From positions 1,426,001 to 1,490,000 of the forward strand of contig NZ_CP058316.1 of NCBI RefSeq assembly GCF_013389665.1: 64,000 nucleotides of DNA, written 5' to 3'. Source of the stretch: Microbacterium oleivorans (lineage in GTDB: Bacteria > Actinomycetota > Actinomycetes > Actinomycetales > Microbacteriaceae). Shown one piece after another: positions 19,142 through 30,188 of this stretch. The number at the start of each line of letters is the position of its first letter. Positions within the stretch are counted from its first letter, which is position 1. A program made the translations under genes and the position numbers. Under the pieces are notes generated by a model. It was not told where the DNA came from. It ran no database searches and worked only from the letters and a program-made list of their open reading frames with translations.

Positions 19142-19897
19142 TCAGACCGGAAGCAGCAGGTACAGCGCGCCGATGACCGTGATCACGACGACGAGGCGCT
19201 CGAACAGCCGCTGCGGGATGCGGGTCGCGATCGCCCGCCCGGCGAACGCGCCGACGACCACGAGCGGCACCAGGACGGCCACGATCACCAGCCCGGACGG
19301 GGTGATCAGCCCGAGACCGACGGAGAACGGGATCTTCGAGACGTTGACGATGGCGAAGAACCAGGCGGCGGTCCCGAGGAACGCCTGCACGGGGAACCGC
19401 AGCGCCAGGAAGTACATCGACATGATCGGACCGGCCGCATTGGCGACCATGGTCGTGAAGCCGCCGAGGCTGCCGTAGACGGCCGCGACGGCGGGATGCG
19501 GCCGGGCTCCGGCATCGACCGGCGACCCGCTCGCGGCCCGTCGCCGCCACAAGGTCGCGGCGATCACCACGAGCAGGATGACGCCGATCACCCGGCGCAC
19601 GAGGGCATCCGGCGCCGCCGCGAGGAAGACCACCCCGAGCAGCATCCCGACGACGACGGCGGGGATGAGGCGCACCAGCGCCCGCAGGTCGGCGTGACGG
19701 CGATAGGCCCACAGCGCGAACAGGTCGCCGACGATCAGCAGCAGCAGGATGGTGCCGGTGGACTGCTTCGCCGGCAGCGCCGCGGCGAACAGGGCCACGG
19801 CGATCGTCCCCGCGCCGGGGAGCGCGGCCTTCGAAAGCCCGATGACCACCGCGCCCAGCGCGAGCAGTGACCATCCGGCGACGCTCAGCTCGGGCAC
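19142..19897 (-). CDS. TSUP-family membrane permease (TauE/SafE)
   Basis: The 251 aa protein has seven to eight hydrophobic segments. The N-terminal half has [11 protein letters not shown] and the second half [22 protein letters not shown], the paired signatures of the sulfite-exporter TauE/SafE family. Members move sulfite, sulfoacetate or other small organosulfur anions; the substrate here is not shown by context. I take GTG 19897 as start, since no ATG or clear ribosome-binding site is available. It is divergent from the antiterminator gene at 19961. Confidence 0.78.
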   Translation of the reverse strand: MPELSVAGWSLLALGAVVIGLSKAALPGAGTIAVALFAAALPAKQSTGTILLLLIVGDLFALWAYRRHADLRALVRLIPAVVVGMLLGVVFLAAAPDALVRRVIGVILLVVIAATLWRRRAASGSPVDAGARPHPAVAAVYGSLGGFTTMVANAAGPIMSMYFLALRFPVQAFLGTAAWFFAIVNVSKIPFSVGLGLITPSGLVIVAVLVPLVVVGAFAGRAIATRIPQRLFERLVVVITVIGALYLLLPV

Positions 19898-19960
19898 GGA
19901 GGCGTTCTCAGGGTCACCGCACCACCGTAGCCCCGGCGGCGGCGCGCCTAGAATGCACGC

Positions 19961-20872
19961 ATGGCGATCGACGATGCTGCCCCGCCGGCACGCGGGACCG
20001 TCGTGCACAAGGTGTTGAACAACAACGTCGTCATCACCCTCGACGAGCGCGGCCGGGAGCGGGTGCTGATGGGCCGGGGGCTCGGCTTCCAGCTGAAGCC
20101 CTCCGATGCGCTCGACCCCGACAAGGTCGAGAAGACCTTCATCCTCGACGGCGGCGATCAGGGCGACCGCGAGCGCCAGCTGCTCACCGACGTGCCCTAT
20201 CCCGTGATCGAAGCGGTGACACGAGCCGTCGACGAGGCCGAGCGCCGCCTCGGACATCACCTCGACCGGCATTTCGCGATGGCCGTCATCGACCACATCC
20301 AGTTCGTGCTCGAGCGCCTCGACAACGGCATCCGCATCCCGGCCACGAACATGCCCGAGCTGCGGGTGCTGCATCCGCACGAGTTCTCCGCGGCGCAGCG
20401 CATGGCCGCCGCGATCTCGGAATCGCTCGAGCGCGAGCTGCCCGCCGAGGAGGCGGTGTTCCTGACCATGCATCTGCTGAACGCGACACGCGACGAGCCG
20501 AACGGCACCGCCGCACTGCTGTTCCGCCGGGTGCAGCATGTGGTCCTCACCGTCGAGAACGCGCTCGGAGTGAAGCTCGATGTCGAGAGTCCCGACTACG
20601 CCCGCTTCGTGCTGCACATCCAGTTCCTGCTCCAGAGACTCGTCTCGCGCACGATGCTGCGCAGCGCCGACACGTCGTTCTTCGAGTTCGCCAAGCACAG
20701 CTATCCGCGTTCGTTCGAGATCGCACAGGAGGTCAAGGCGTACGTGCGCGCGGCGACCGAGTCCGAGCTGACCGATGAGGAGCTGCTGTACGTCATCGTC
20801 CACGTCGAGCGGCTCGCGACGCAGGTCGGAGCGAACCGCGCTGGCGAGGAGTCGCCCCCCGTGGTACCGTGA
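19961..20872 (+). CDS. BglG/LicT-family transcription antiterminator
   Basis: The 303 aa RNA-binding regulator controls the adjacent beta-glucoside PTS genes. The N-terminal CAT domain (about residues 12-66, HKVLNNNVVITLDERGRERVLMGRGLGF) binds RAT RNA. Two PRD modules follow with all four phosphorylatable histidines in place: His112 and His171 (PRD1), His219 and His281 (PRD2). In this family HPr-dependent phosphorylation of PRD2 activates and EII-dependent phosphorylation of PRD1 inhibits. TAGAAT at 19949-19954, six bases before the ATG, points to a leaderless message. The RAT target begins 36 bases after its stop. Confidence 0.93.
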   Translation: MAIDDAAPPARGTVVHKVLNNNVVITLDERGRERVLMGRGLGFQLKPSDALDPDKVEKTFILDGGDQGDRERQLLTDVPYPVIEAVTRAVDEAERRLGHHLDRHFAMAVIDHIQFVLERLDNGIRIPATNMPELRVLHPHEFSAAQRMAAAISESLERELPAEEAVFLTMHLLNATRDEPNGTAALLFRRVQHVVLTVENALGVKLDVESPDYARFVLHIQFLLQRLVSRTMLRSADTSFFEFAKHSYPRSFEIAQEVKAYVRAATESELTDEELLYVIVHVERLATQVGANRAGEESPPVVP

Positions 20873-20903
20873 CTTCCGCAGGGCGTCGCTGCCCTGCGGA
20901 AGT
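20872..20903 (+). terminator. Perfect 13-bp hairpin after the antiterminator gene
   Basis: Bases 20872-20884 and 20891-20903 are exact reverse complements with a six-base loop. The stem begins with the last base of the antiterminator stop codon. There is no U-tract. It ends four bases before the RAT element and may be a terminator or stabilising 3' hairpin that separates regulator and transporter transcripts. Confidence 0.55.
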
Positions 20904-20907
20904 CTCC

Positions 20908-20983
20908 GGATTGTTACCGCGGCAGCGGGCAAAACCTGAACTCACATCGTCTTGATCGACGATGAACGAGTTCAGGTTTTTTT
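20908..20983 (+). promoter_or_regulatory. RAT antiterminator site overlapping an intrinsic terminator
   Basis: Bases 20908-20936 (GGATTGTTACCGC followed by GGCAGCGGGCAAAACC) match the ribonucleic antiterminator consensus bound by BglG/SacY/LicT. The last four bases (AACC) are also the first bases of a terminator. Its outer stem pairs 20933-20943 with 20968-20978, an inner stem pairs 20945-20951 with 20958-20964, and a T7 run at 20977-20983 follows. RAT and terminator are thus mutually exclusive, the textbook switch. It controls the EIIBCA gene starting at 21060. Confidence 0.93.
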
Positions 20984-21059
20984 GTTGCCCGAAAACAGGG
21001 ATGCCGCGGCTTCCTCCACCCGAGTGCCGCGATGCTGCGGCAGAAAGCGAGCAGTCCCG

Positions 21060-24435
<3,376 letters not shown>

Positions 24436-24442
24436 TCCCCGG

Positions 24443-24514
24443 CGGCGGGCATCGTCCCGCCGAACCCGACCGGGCGCGGTCGCGGGGCCCTCCTTCTGGC
24501 CCGCGGCCGCGCCC
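24443..24514 (+). terminator. Tandem hairpin terminator after the PTS-glucosidase operon
   Basis: A 7-bp stem pairs 24443-24449 with 24456-24462. A long GC stem pairs 24472-24489 with 24498-24514, about 17 bp with one G-T pair and one bulge around an eight-base loop. The second is followed by a T/C-rich stretch. This should end most of the PTS operon transcript, so the HAD gene 40 bases on may have its own promoter or read-through expression. Confidence 0.7.
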
Positions 24515-24553
24515 TTCTCCCTTCCTCGCCCCAGCCCCGTCATCGAGGTCCCG

Positions 24554-25429
24554 ATGCCCACGTCCCACCCCCGCCGCCGCGCCGTCTTCCTCGATGTCGA
24601 CGGCACGCTCCTGCACGACGGCGTCCACCTGCCCGAATCCGCGGTGACGGCGGTCCGACGTGCTCGCGAGAACGGGCACCTCGTGCTGCTGAGCACCGGC
24701 CGCGGCATGGCCGAGCTGCGGGGGCGCATCCTCGACATCGGGTTCGACGGCGCGGTCACCAACGGCGGAGCCTTCGCGAGCGTCGGCGACGAGCTGATCG
24801 TGTCGCGGCTGATGTCGGCTGCCGAGATCGCCCGCCTCACCGAGCGCTTCGAAGCGCGCGGCATCCACTGGTACTTCCAGTCGTACGACCGCCTGTTCGC
24901 GAGCCCGGGTCTGCCCGCGCTGCTCGCCGACCGCCTCGAACGCGACCGCGCGCTGCACGCCGAACGGGCGCGCGCGGCCGGCGCGACCGCCGATGACCGG
25001 GAGTTCTTCAGCATCGGGCTGAAGACGTTCGACGATGCCGTGCACTTCTCCGACGTCGAGATCGCCAAGGCCGTCATCCTGGGCTCCGATGCGCAGTCGG
25101 TCGCGGGTCTGCTGTCCGAGCTCGCTCCGGATTTCGCCGTCGTGTCGGGAACCATCCCGCTGCCCGACGGCAGCTCGGGCGAGATCGCCCCCCGCGGGGT
25201 CAACAAGGGAGCCGCGATCCTCGAGGTGCTCCGCCACCTCGAGGTCGACCCCGCCGATGCGATCGGCATCGGCGACAACTGGAACGACGCCGAGATGTTC
25301 GAGGTCTGCGGCACGGCGATCGCGATGGGCAACGCCGAACCGGCCGTGCAGGCACTCGCCGACGAAGTCACCACGGCGATCGACGCCGACGGCATCCACA
25401 ACGCCTTCGCGCGTCACGGCCTCATCTGA
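24554..25429 (+). CDS. HAD-superfamily (Cof-type) phosphatase, copy 1
   Basis: The 291 aa protein is a Cof/HAD-IIB hydrolase. Motif I is FLDVDGTLLHDG, motif II LLSTGRG, motif III lysine is in GVNKGAA, and motif IV is GDNWNDAEMF. A C2 cap lies between motifs II and III. Such enzymes dephosphorylate sugar phosphates or flavin/pyridoxal phosphates. It follows the beta-glucoside operon and may relieve sugar-phosphate accumulation (inference). It is clearly paralogous to the HAD gene at 26155: the GFDGA(V/I)(S/T)NGGA and MFEVCGTAIAM stretches are shared. Confidence 0.88.
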   Translation: MPTSHPRRRAVFLDVDGTLLHDGVHLPESAVTAVRRARENGHLVLLSTGRGMAELRGRILDIGFDGAVTNGGAFASVGDELIVSRLMSAAEIARLTERFEARGIHWYFQSYDRLFASPGLPALLADRLERDRALHAERARAAGATADDREFFSIGLKTFDDAVHFSDVEIAKAVILGSDAQSVAGLLSELAPDFAVVSGTIPLPDGSSGEIAPRGVNKGAAILEVLRHLEVDPADAIGIGDNWNDAEMFEVCGTAIAMGNAEPAVQALADEVTTAIDADGIHNAFARHGLI

Positions 25430-26141
25430 GTCGGTGAGCGATGGCGGCGATGTCGTCGGGCGTCGTGCGGCAGCAGCCCCCGACGATGCGCGCACCCCAC
25501 GCGAGCCACGCGTCGAGGTCGGCCAGGAGCCGGCCCGGGTCACCCGTCCACACCCGCGCTGCGGCGTCCCCCGTCTCGCCGCTGTTCGGATAGACGACGT
25601 ACGGCGCCGCTGCGGCGTCGGCGATGGCGGACGACACCGTCTCGGGCGCGCAGCAGTTGACGCCGACCGCGAGAACCCCCGGTGTTCTCGCGCTCGCGGC
25701 GAGGGTCTCGCGCAGCGAGGCCGCGTCGAACGCCGCGCTCGCGGCCGAGAGCGAGATCCACGACGGGATGCCGACGCCGTCGATCGCCCGTGCCACCGCC
25801 TCCGCCTCGGCGGGCGAGGCGATCGTCTCGAACGCCAGGACGTCGGGCTCAGCGTCGACGATCGCATCGAGCCGGCGACGATGCCACCGCTGGAGCTCGG
25901 CGACGGAGAGGCCGTAGTCACCGGTGTACTCGCTGCCGTCGGCGCGCGCGGCTCCGAAGGGGCCGACGGATGCCGCCGCCCAGACGTCTCTCCCCGCCTC
26001 CGCTGCTCCCTCGCGCGCCAGCCGCACCGCGAGGTGCAGCAGGCGGCGGGTCTGCGCGCCGTCGAAGCCGACCGCGGCGAGGTTGTCGAAGGCGATCTGG
26101 TACGAGCCGGTCGTGAGGATGTCTGCCCCCGCGACCCCGCA
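25422..26141 (-). pseudogene. mmuM: 5'-truncated homocysteine S-methyltransferase
   Basis: The open frame carries the central and C-terminal part of an MmuM-type homocysteine S-methyltransferase. It includes the zinc-ligand segments VGVNCCAPE and GARIVGGCCRTTP, and the ADILTTGSYQIAFDNLA stretch. About 60 N-terminal residues, including the LDGG motif, are missing. An in-frame TAG at 26144-26142 precedes the first homologous codons, and the HAD copy 2 gene begins 11 bases further on in the other direction. The only plausible internal start (GTG 26027) would yield 201 aa lacking the first beta-strands. It is probably a non-functional remnant. Its stop overlaps the end of HAD copy 1 by eight bases. 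Confidence 0.75.
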
Positions 26142-26154
26142 CTACGCTGGAGGG

Positions 26155-27024
26155 GTGACGTCGGAACCTCGCATCATCTTCCTCGACGTCGACGGCACCA
26201 TCCTCGCGCACGGCGAGACGATCGCCCCCTCGACGGTCGCGGCGGTCCGCGCCGCGCGCGCCCGCGGGCATCTCGTCCTCCTGTGCACGGGACGCGCCGC
26301 CGGCGACATCAACGCCCGCGTGCTCGACATCGGCTTCGACGGCGCCATCTCCAACGGTGGAGCCCTCGCGGTGGTCGGTGACGAGACGGTGCTGGCCGAG
26401 ACCATGCCACGCGCCGCCGTCGAGCAGGTCATCGCCTACTTCGATGCGCAGGGCACGCGCTACTTCATCCAGTCCCACGACGGCGTGTACGCCAGCGAGG
26501 GCGTGCGCGCGTTCATCGCCGATTTCATCGCCGAGCGCCGGCGACGGCACGCCGAGGACCTCTCGACCGTCGCGCTCGCCGAGGACGTCGTCGCCGCGCC
26601 CCGGTTCACTCCGGTCGAAGAGGCCGACCTCGACCGCATCGCCAAAGCGGTGTTCGTCAGCTCCGATCCCGACGCGGTGGACAAGACCCAGCGCGCGCTC
26701 GGGGAGGACTTCCACGTCATCCCCGGCAGCATGCCCCTGCCGGCCGGCTCGAACGGTGAGGTCGGGATGCGCGGCACGAACAAGGGAACCGGCATCCAGG
26801 CGGTGCTCGCACACCTCGGGCGCGAGGCCTCCGAGGCCGTGGGCATCGGCGACAGCTGGAACGACGTCGAGATGTTCGAAGTGTGCGGCACCGCGATCGC
26901 CATGGCCGAAGCCGACCCCGAACTGCAGACCATCGCGGGCGAGGTGACCACCGGGGTGCTCGACGACGGCATCTGGAACGCCTTCGTCCGCCACGGCATC
27001 ATCGATCCCGCCGACGCCGCATGA
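26155..27024 (+). CDS. HAD-superfamily (Cof-type) phosphatase, copy 2
   Basis: Cof-type HAD hydrolase of 289 aa with motif I FLDVDGTILAHG, motif III RGTNKGTGI and motif IV GDSWNDVEMF. It is a close paralogue of the gene at 24554, colinear over the whole length. GTG 26155 is fixed by TACGCT at 26143-26148, six bases upstream; a GGAGGGG purine run overlaps the same interval, so either leaderless or SD-led initiation is possible. The GNAT gene starts at its stop codon (ATGA). Confidence 0.88.
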   Translation: MTSEPRIIFLDVDGTILAHGETIAPSTVAAVRAARARGHLVLLCTGRAAGDINARVLDIGFDGAISNGGALAVVGDETVLAETMPRAAVEQVIAYFDAQGTRYFIQSHDGVYASEGVRAFIADFIAERRRRHAEDLSTVALAEDVVAAPRFTPVEEADLDRIAKAVFVSSDPDAVDKTQRALGEDFHVIPGSMPLPAGSNGEVGMRGTNKGTGIQAVLAHLGREASEAVGIGDSWNDVEMFEVCGTAIAMAEADPELQTIAGEVTTGVLDDGIWNAFVRHGIIDPADAA

Positions 27025-27506
27025 TGTCCAGCCCCGCGGCGGACGGCCGCATCCGGCCGATCGATCCGGCCGACGCCGGCGAGGTGCTGACACTGCAGCG
27101 CGCCGCGTTCGTCCAGGAGGCGCTGATCTACGACGCCGTCGACATGCCGCCGCTCACGCAGACGCTCGAGGAGCTCGAGGCCGAGCTGGTCGGCAACCTC
27201 GGCCTCGTCGCGGTCGACGACGGTCGCATCGTCGGCGCGGTGCGGGCGCGGGTCGACGGCGACCTGCTGCTCGTGGGTCGCATCGCCATCGCGCCCGATC
27301 AGCAGGGCAGCGGGATCGGCTCGGCGCTGTTGGCGGCGGTCGAGGCGCGGGGGCGGGATGCCGGGGCGGGAACGGCGGAGCTCTTCACGGGCTCGCTCAG
27401 CGAGGCGAACCTGCGTCTGTACGAGCGGGAGGGCTACCGCGAGTCCGAGCGGGTGCCGCACGACGACGGCACGTTCCAGGTCTTCCTGCGCAAGCCGCTG
27501 GGCTGA
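27021..27506 (+). CDS. GNAT-family acetyltransferase
   Basis: The 161 aa protein is an N-acetyltransferase with the acetyl-CoA-binding motif VGRIAIAPDQQGSGIGSALL (R/Q-x-x-G-x-G/A type) at about residues 90-110 and a C-terminal ANLRLYEREGYRES segment. Two adjacent ATG codons are possible starts; the first overlaps the HAD stop as ATGA, so it is coupled to the phosphatase. The substrate is unknown. The stop lies within the 14-bp palindrome at 27502-27515 shared with the convergent gntR gene. Confidence 0.8.
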   Translation: MMSSPAADGRIRPIDPADAGEVLTLQRAAFVQEALIYDAVDMPPLTQTLEELEAELVGNLGLVAVDDGRIVGAVRARVDGDLLLVGRIAIAPDQQGSGIGSALLAAVEARGRDAGAGTAELFTGSLSEANLRLYEREGYRESERVPHDDGTFQVFLRKPLG

Positions 27507-27510
27507 CGCG

Positions 27511-28200
27511 TCAGCGCGCAGCCGTCGCTCGCCGGCGCCGGCGCACCGGCTCGGCGGGGAGCATCTCGGCCAGTCTCGGCATGGACTCGCTGCGTCCGCG
27601 CTCGACGTGGGCGGCGGCGAGCGCGAACGCGAGGTCGGCGTGTCCGGCCAGGATGGCCTCGACGATCTCGTCGTGCTCGTCCCACCGGCTCTGGGTGTCG
27701 CGCTCGGGGGTGAGGCGGAACAGCCAGCGGGTGCGTCCGGTGAGCAGTCCGCTCATCCGGAGCAGTAGCCGGTGCGCGGCGAGCGCGAAGATCTCCTCGT
27801 GCAGGTCGGAGTTGCGCGTCGACGCCGGCGCATCCTCGTCGTGATCCACGTGGGCGACTTCGAGGGCAGCAACCAGATACGTGGTGTCGGCGCCCGCGGC
27901 GGCCCGCCGAGCGGCGAGGGAGGCGGCGAACGGCTCGAGCTGCATCCGCATGTCGAACAGCTCCCGGGCGTCGTCGAGCGTGAAGGTGTGCACGATCGCC
28001 GCTCGCCGATGCGACGAGGAGACGAAACCCTCCGACTCGAGCAGCTGCAGCGCCTCGCGCACCGGCACCCGCGACACCCCGAGCTGCACGGCCACGTCGC
28101 GCTCGCCGAGCTTGTCTCCCATCGCGATCTCACCGGTGATGATGCGCTCGCGCAGGGCGTGCGCGATGCGGCGACCCGCGGCACCCGTCTCGTCATCCAC
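27511..28200 (-). CDS. GntR/FCD transcription regulator, divergent from the importer operon
   Basis: The 229 aa protein has a winged helix-turn-helix (residues about 10-75, LGVSRVPVREALQLLESEGFV) and an FCD effector domain (about 85-210). GTG 28200 is preceded by AGGA at a good distance; a longer reading from 28257 lacks support. It is divergent from the ABC importer operon, with two palindromes of the type bound by FCD-GntR proteins between them. It most likely represses both directions until the imported substrate or a metabolite binds (inference). Confidence 0.87.
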   Translation of the reverse strand: MDDETGAAGRRIAHALRERIITGEIAMGDKLGERDVAVQLGVSRVPVREALQLLESEGFVSSSHRRAAIVHTFTLDDARELFDMRMQLEPFAASLAARRAAAGADTTYLVAALEVAHVDHDEDAPASTRNSDLHEEIFALAAHRLLLRMSGLLTGRTRWLFRLTPERDTQSRWDEHDEIVEAILAGHADLAFALAAAHVERGRSESMPRLAEMLPAEPVRRRRRATAAR

Positions 28201-28242
28201 CCGTCCATCCTGACAGGTATCGCGTGGACGGTCTCGCAGCGT

Positions 28243-28311
28243 GTTTGGTATGCCCAAACCGGCGGTGAGCGTCCCTGAGTGGGGCTAGAAGGGGGTTTTG
28301 GTACTCCAAAA
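28243..28311. promoter_or_regulatory. Two palindromic operators for the divergent GntR regulon
   Basis: GTTTGG-N5-CCAAAC at 28243-28259 and TTTTGG-N4-CCAAAA at 28296-28311 share the core TTTGGTAnnnCCAAA. They are 50-53 bases apart, centre to centre. The first lies 43 bases upstream of the gntR start, the second 66 bases before the importer -10 box. AT-rich palindromes stand out strongly in this GC background and match the TGGTnnACCA-like sites of FCD-GntR regulators. Confidence 0.75.
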
Positions 28312-28376
28312 TGTCCTCGGCGTAAGAGTTGTGTTGCGTGTTCATTACGCGGGGGGTCTGCCGTCGGGTCGTGTCA

Positions 28377-28382
28377 TAGCGT
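28377..28382 (+). promoter_or_regulatory. -10 box of the importer operon
   Basis: TAGCGT is located seven bases before GTG 28390, so the first importer gene is probably read from a leaderless mRNA. No Shine-Dalgarno sequence precedes that GTG. Confidence 0.5.
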
Positions 28383-28389
28383 CCTCAAC

Positions 28390-29307
28390 GTGATCCCCTT
28401 CCTCCTTCGTCGCCTCGGCCTCGCCGCCGCCACGATCCTCCTCGTGGTGACCGTGGGATTCGTGCTGGGCAGGCTCACCGGAGCGCCCGGAGCGCTGCTG
28501 CTGCCCGACAACGCCTCCGCCGCCGACGTCGACGCGCTCAACGCGAGCCTCGGCTTCGACCGCCCCGTGATCGTGCAGTACCTCGACTTCCTCGCGGGAC
28601 TGTTCGTCGGCGACTTCGGCGACTCCTACCGCCGCCACGAGTCGGCGATGGGCCTCGTCCTCGAGCGGGTGCCCGCGACGGTCGAGCTGGCGTTCTGGGC
28701 CTTCGTGATCGGCTTCGCCCTCGCCGTGATCGCCGCCCTCGCCATCCAGCTCACCGGCAGCCGGGTGCTCCGCGCCGTCGTGGGATGGAGCGGCGCGGTG
28801 CGGCAGTCGATCCCCGACTTCTTCTTCGCCCTGCTCCTGGTGCTGGTCTTCTCGGTGGCGCTCGGAGCCCTGCCCTCCCTCGGCCGCACCAGCCCCGCGA
28901 GCCTCGTGCTGCCGGTGATCACCCTCGCGACCGGACAGTTCGTCATGTACCTCCGTCTGCTCGACGCCGCCCTCAGCGAGCAGGCCGAACAGGACTACGT
29001 GCGCACCGCCTTCGCGCAGGGGCGTCGGCGCAGCGCCATCCTGCTCACCCAGATGCTGCCGAACGCCCTCTCCCCCGTCCTGGGCATGGCCGGGCTGAAC
29101 CTCGGCGGGCTGCTGGGTGGCACCGTCGTGGTCGAGGTCGTCTTCGCGTGGCCGGGGATCGGCAGCCTCCTCACCGACGCCGTCAGCCAGCGGGACTTCC
29201 CCATCGTGCAGGCGGGCCTGCTGTTCGTCGCCCTCATGTTCGTCCTCGTCAACACCCTCGTCGACGTCCTCGTCTCCCGCATCGATCCCCGAACGGCACA
29301 GTCATGA
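28390..29307 (+). CDS. ABC importer permease (DppB-like)
   Basis: The 305 aa inner-membrane permease has six predicted helices and a large loop after the first. The C-terminal EAA-type loop (EQDYVRTAFAQGRRRSAIL) contacts the ATPase. It belongs to the dipeptide/oligopeptide/nickel permease family. Start GTG 28390 is set by the -10 box and by the TM1 start VIPFLLRRLGLAAA. It overlaps the next permease gene by ATGA. First gene of a six-gene coupled operon. Confidence 0.88.
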   Translation: MIPFLLRRLGLAAATILLVVTVGFVLGRLTGAPGALLLPDNASAADVDALNASLGFDRPVIVQYLDFLAGLFVGDFGDSYRRHESAMGLVLERVPATVELAFWAFVIGFALAVIAALAIQLTGSRVLRAVVGWSGAVRQSIPDFFFALLLVLVFSVALGALPSLGRTSPASLVLPVITLATGQFVMYLRLLDAALSEQAEQDYVRTAFAQGRRRSAILLTQMLPNALSPVLGMAGLNLGGLLGGTVVVEVVFAWPGIGSLLTDAVSQRDFPIVQAGLLFVALMFVLVNTLVDVLVSRIDPRTAQS

Positions 29308-30188
29308 CCGCCGCCCCCGTCGCCGTCGCCGCGACCACGCCGACCCGCCCTCCGCGCCTGCGCCTGCGCCCCTCCGCCGTCGTCGGTCTCGCCATGATCG
29401 CCGCCGTCGTGGCCCTCGCCGCGATCCGGCCGCTTCTGCCCGGGTTCGACCCGATGGGACAGGACCTCTCGCGGGCCCTCCTGCCTCCCCTCGTCGATGC
29501 CGCGCACCCGCTCGGCACCGACCCGCTCGGACGCGATCTGCTCAGCCGCATCGCGCTGGCATCGTCGGTGACGCTCGGCATCACCCTGGCCATCGTCGTC
29601 CTCAACGCCCTCATCGGCACCACCGTGGGCATCGTCTCGGGCTACGCGGGCGGCCGGGTCGAGGCCGGACTCTCGGTGCTGTCGAACACCGTGCTCGCGA
29701 TGCCGGTGGTGCTCCTGCTGATCGCGATCTGCGCCGTCGTCTCGCCCAGTGCCGGGCTCACGATCCTCGTGGTCGGCTGCACGTGGTGGGTCGGCTACGC
29801 CCGCGTCACACGCAACATCACGGCGGCGCTGCGACGGCAGGACTTCGTCGTGGCTCCGCTCACGCAGGGCGCCGACACGTTCTGGACGGTCACCCGCCAC
29901 GTCGTGCCGAACGTCTGGCCGCACACCCTCATCATCGCCGCGACCGACATCGCCACCATCGTGCTCATCGAGGCCTCGCTCGAGTACCTGGGCCTGGGCG
30001 TGCAGCCGCCCACTCCCAGCTGGGGCGCGATGATCTTCGACGGCCAGAAGTACCTCGCCACCGACCCGTGGCTGGTGGTGCTCCCCGGGCTCGTGATGTT
30101 CCTGGCCGTCGCCGGGGCGCAGTTCGTCAGCCAGCAGTTCACCGCAGAGGCGCGCGGCGCCCTGCTGCGCAAGGGAGACCGGCGATGA
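29304..30188 (+). CDS. ABC importer permease (DppC-like)
   Basis: The 294 aa second permease has an N-terminal helix after a Pro/Arg-rich cytoplasmic tail, the DppC-family segment HPLGTDPLGRDLLSRI, five further helices and an EAA loop (RRQDFVVAPLTQGADTF). It pairs with the upstream DppB-like protein. Both ends are coupled by ATGA overlaps to its neighbours. Confidence 0.88.
   Translation: MTAAPVAVAATTPTRPPRLRLRPSAVVGLAMIAAVVALAAIRPLLPGFDPMGQDLSRALLPPLVDAAHPLGTDPLGRDLLSRIALASSVTLGITLAIVVLNALIGTTVGIVSGYAGGRVEAGLSVLSNTVLAMPVVLLLIAICAVVSPSAGLTILVVGCTWWVGYARVTRNITAALRRQDFVVAPLTQGADTFWTVTRHVVPNVWPHTLIIAATDIATIVLIEASLEYLGLGVQPPTPSWGAMIFDGQKYLATDPWLVVLPGLVMFLAVAGAQFVSQQFTAEARGALLRKGDRR

Noticed and set aside
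20872..20903. tRNA-like or small-RNA gene
   Set aside because: It is a single perfect hairpin without a cloverleaf or promoter; hairpin/terminator is the simpler reading.
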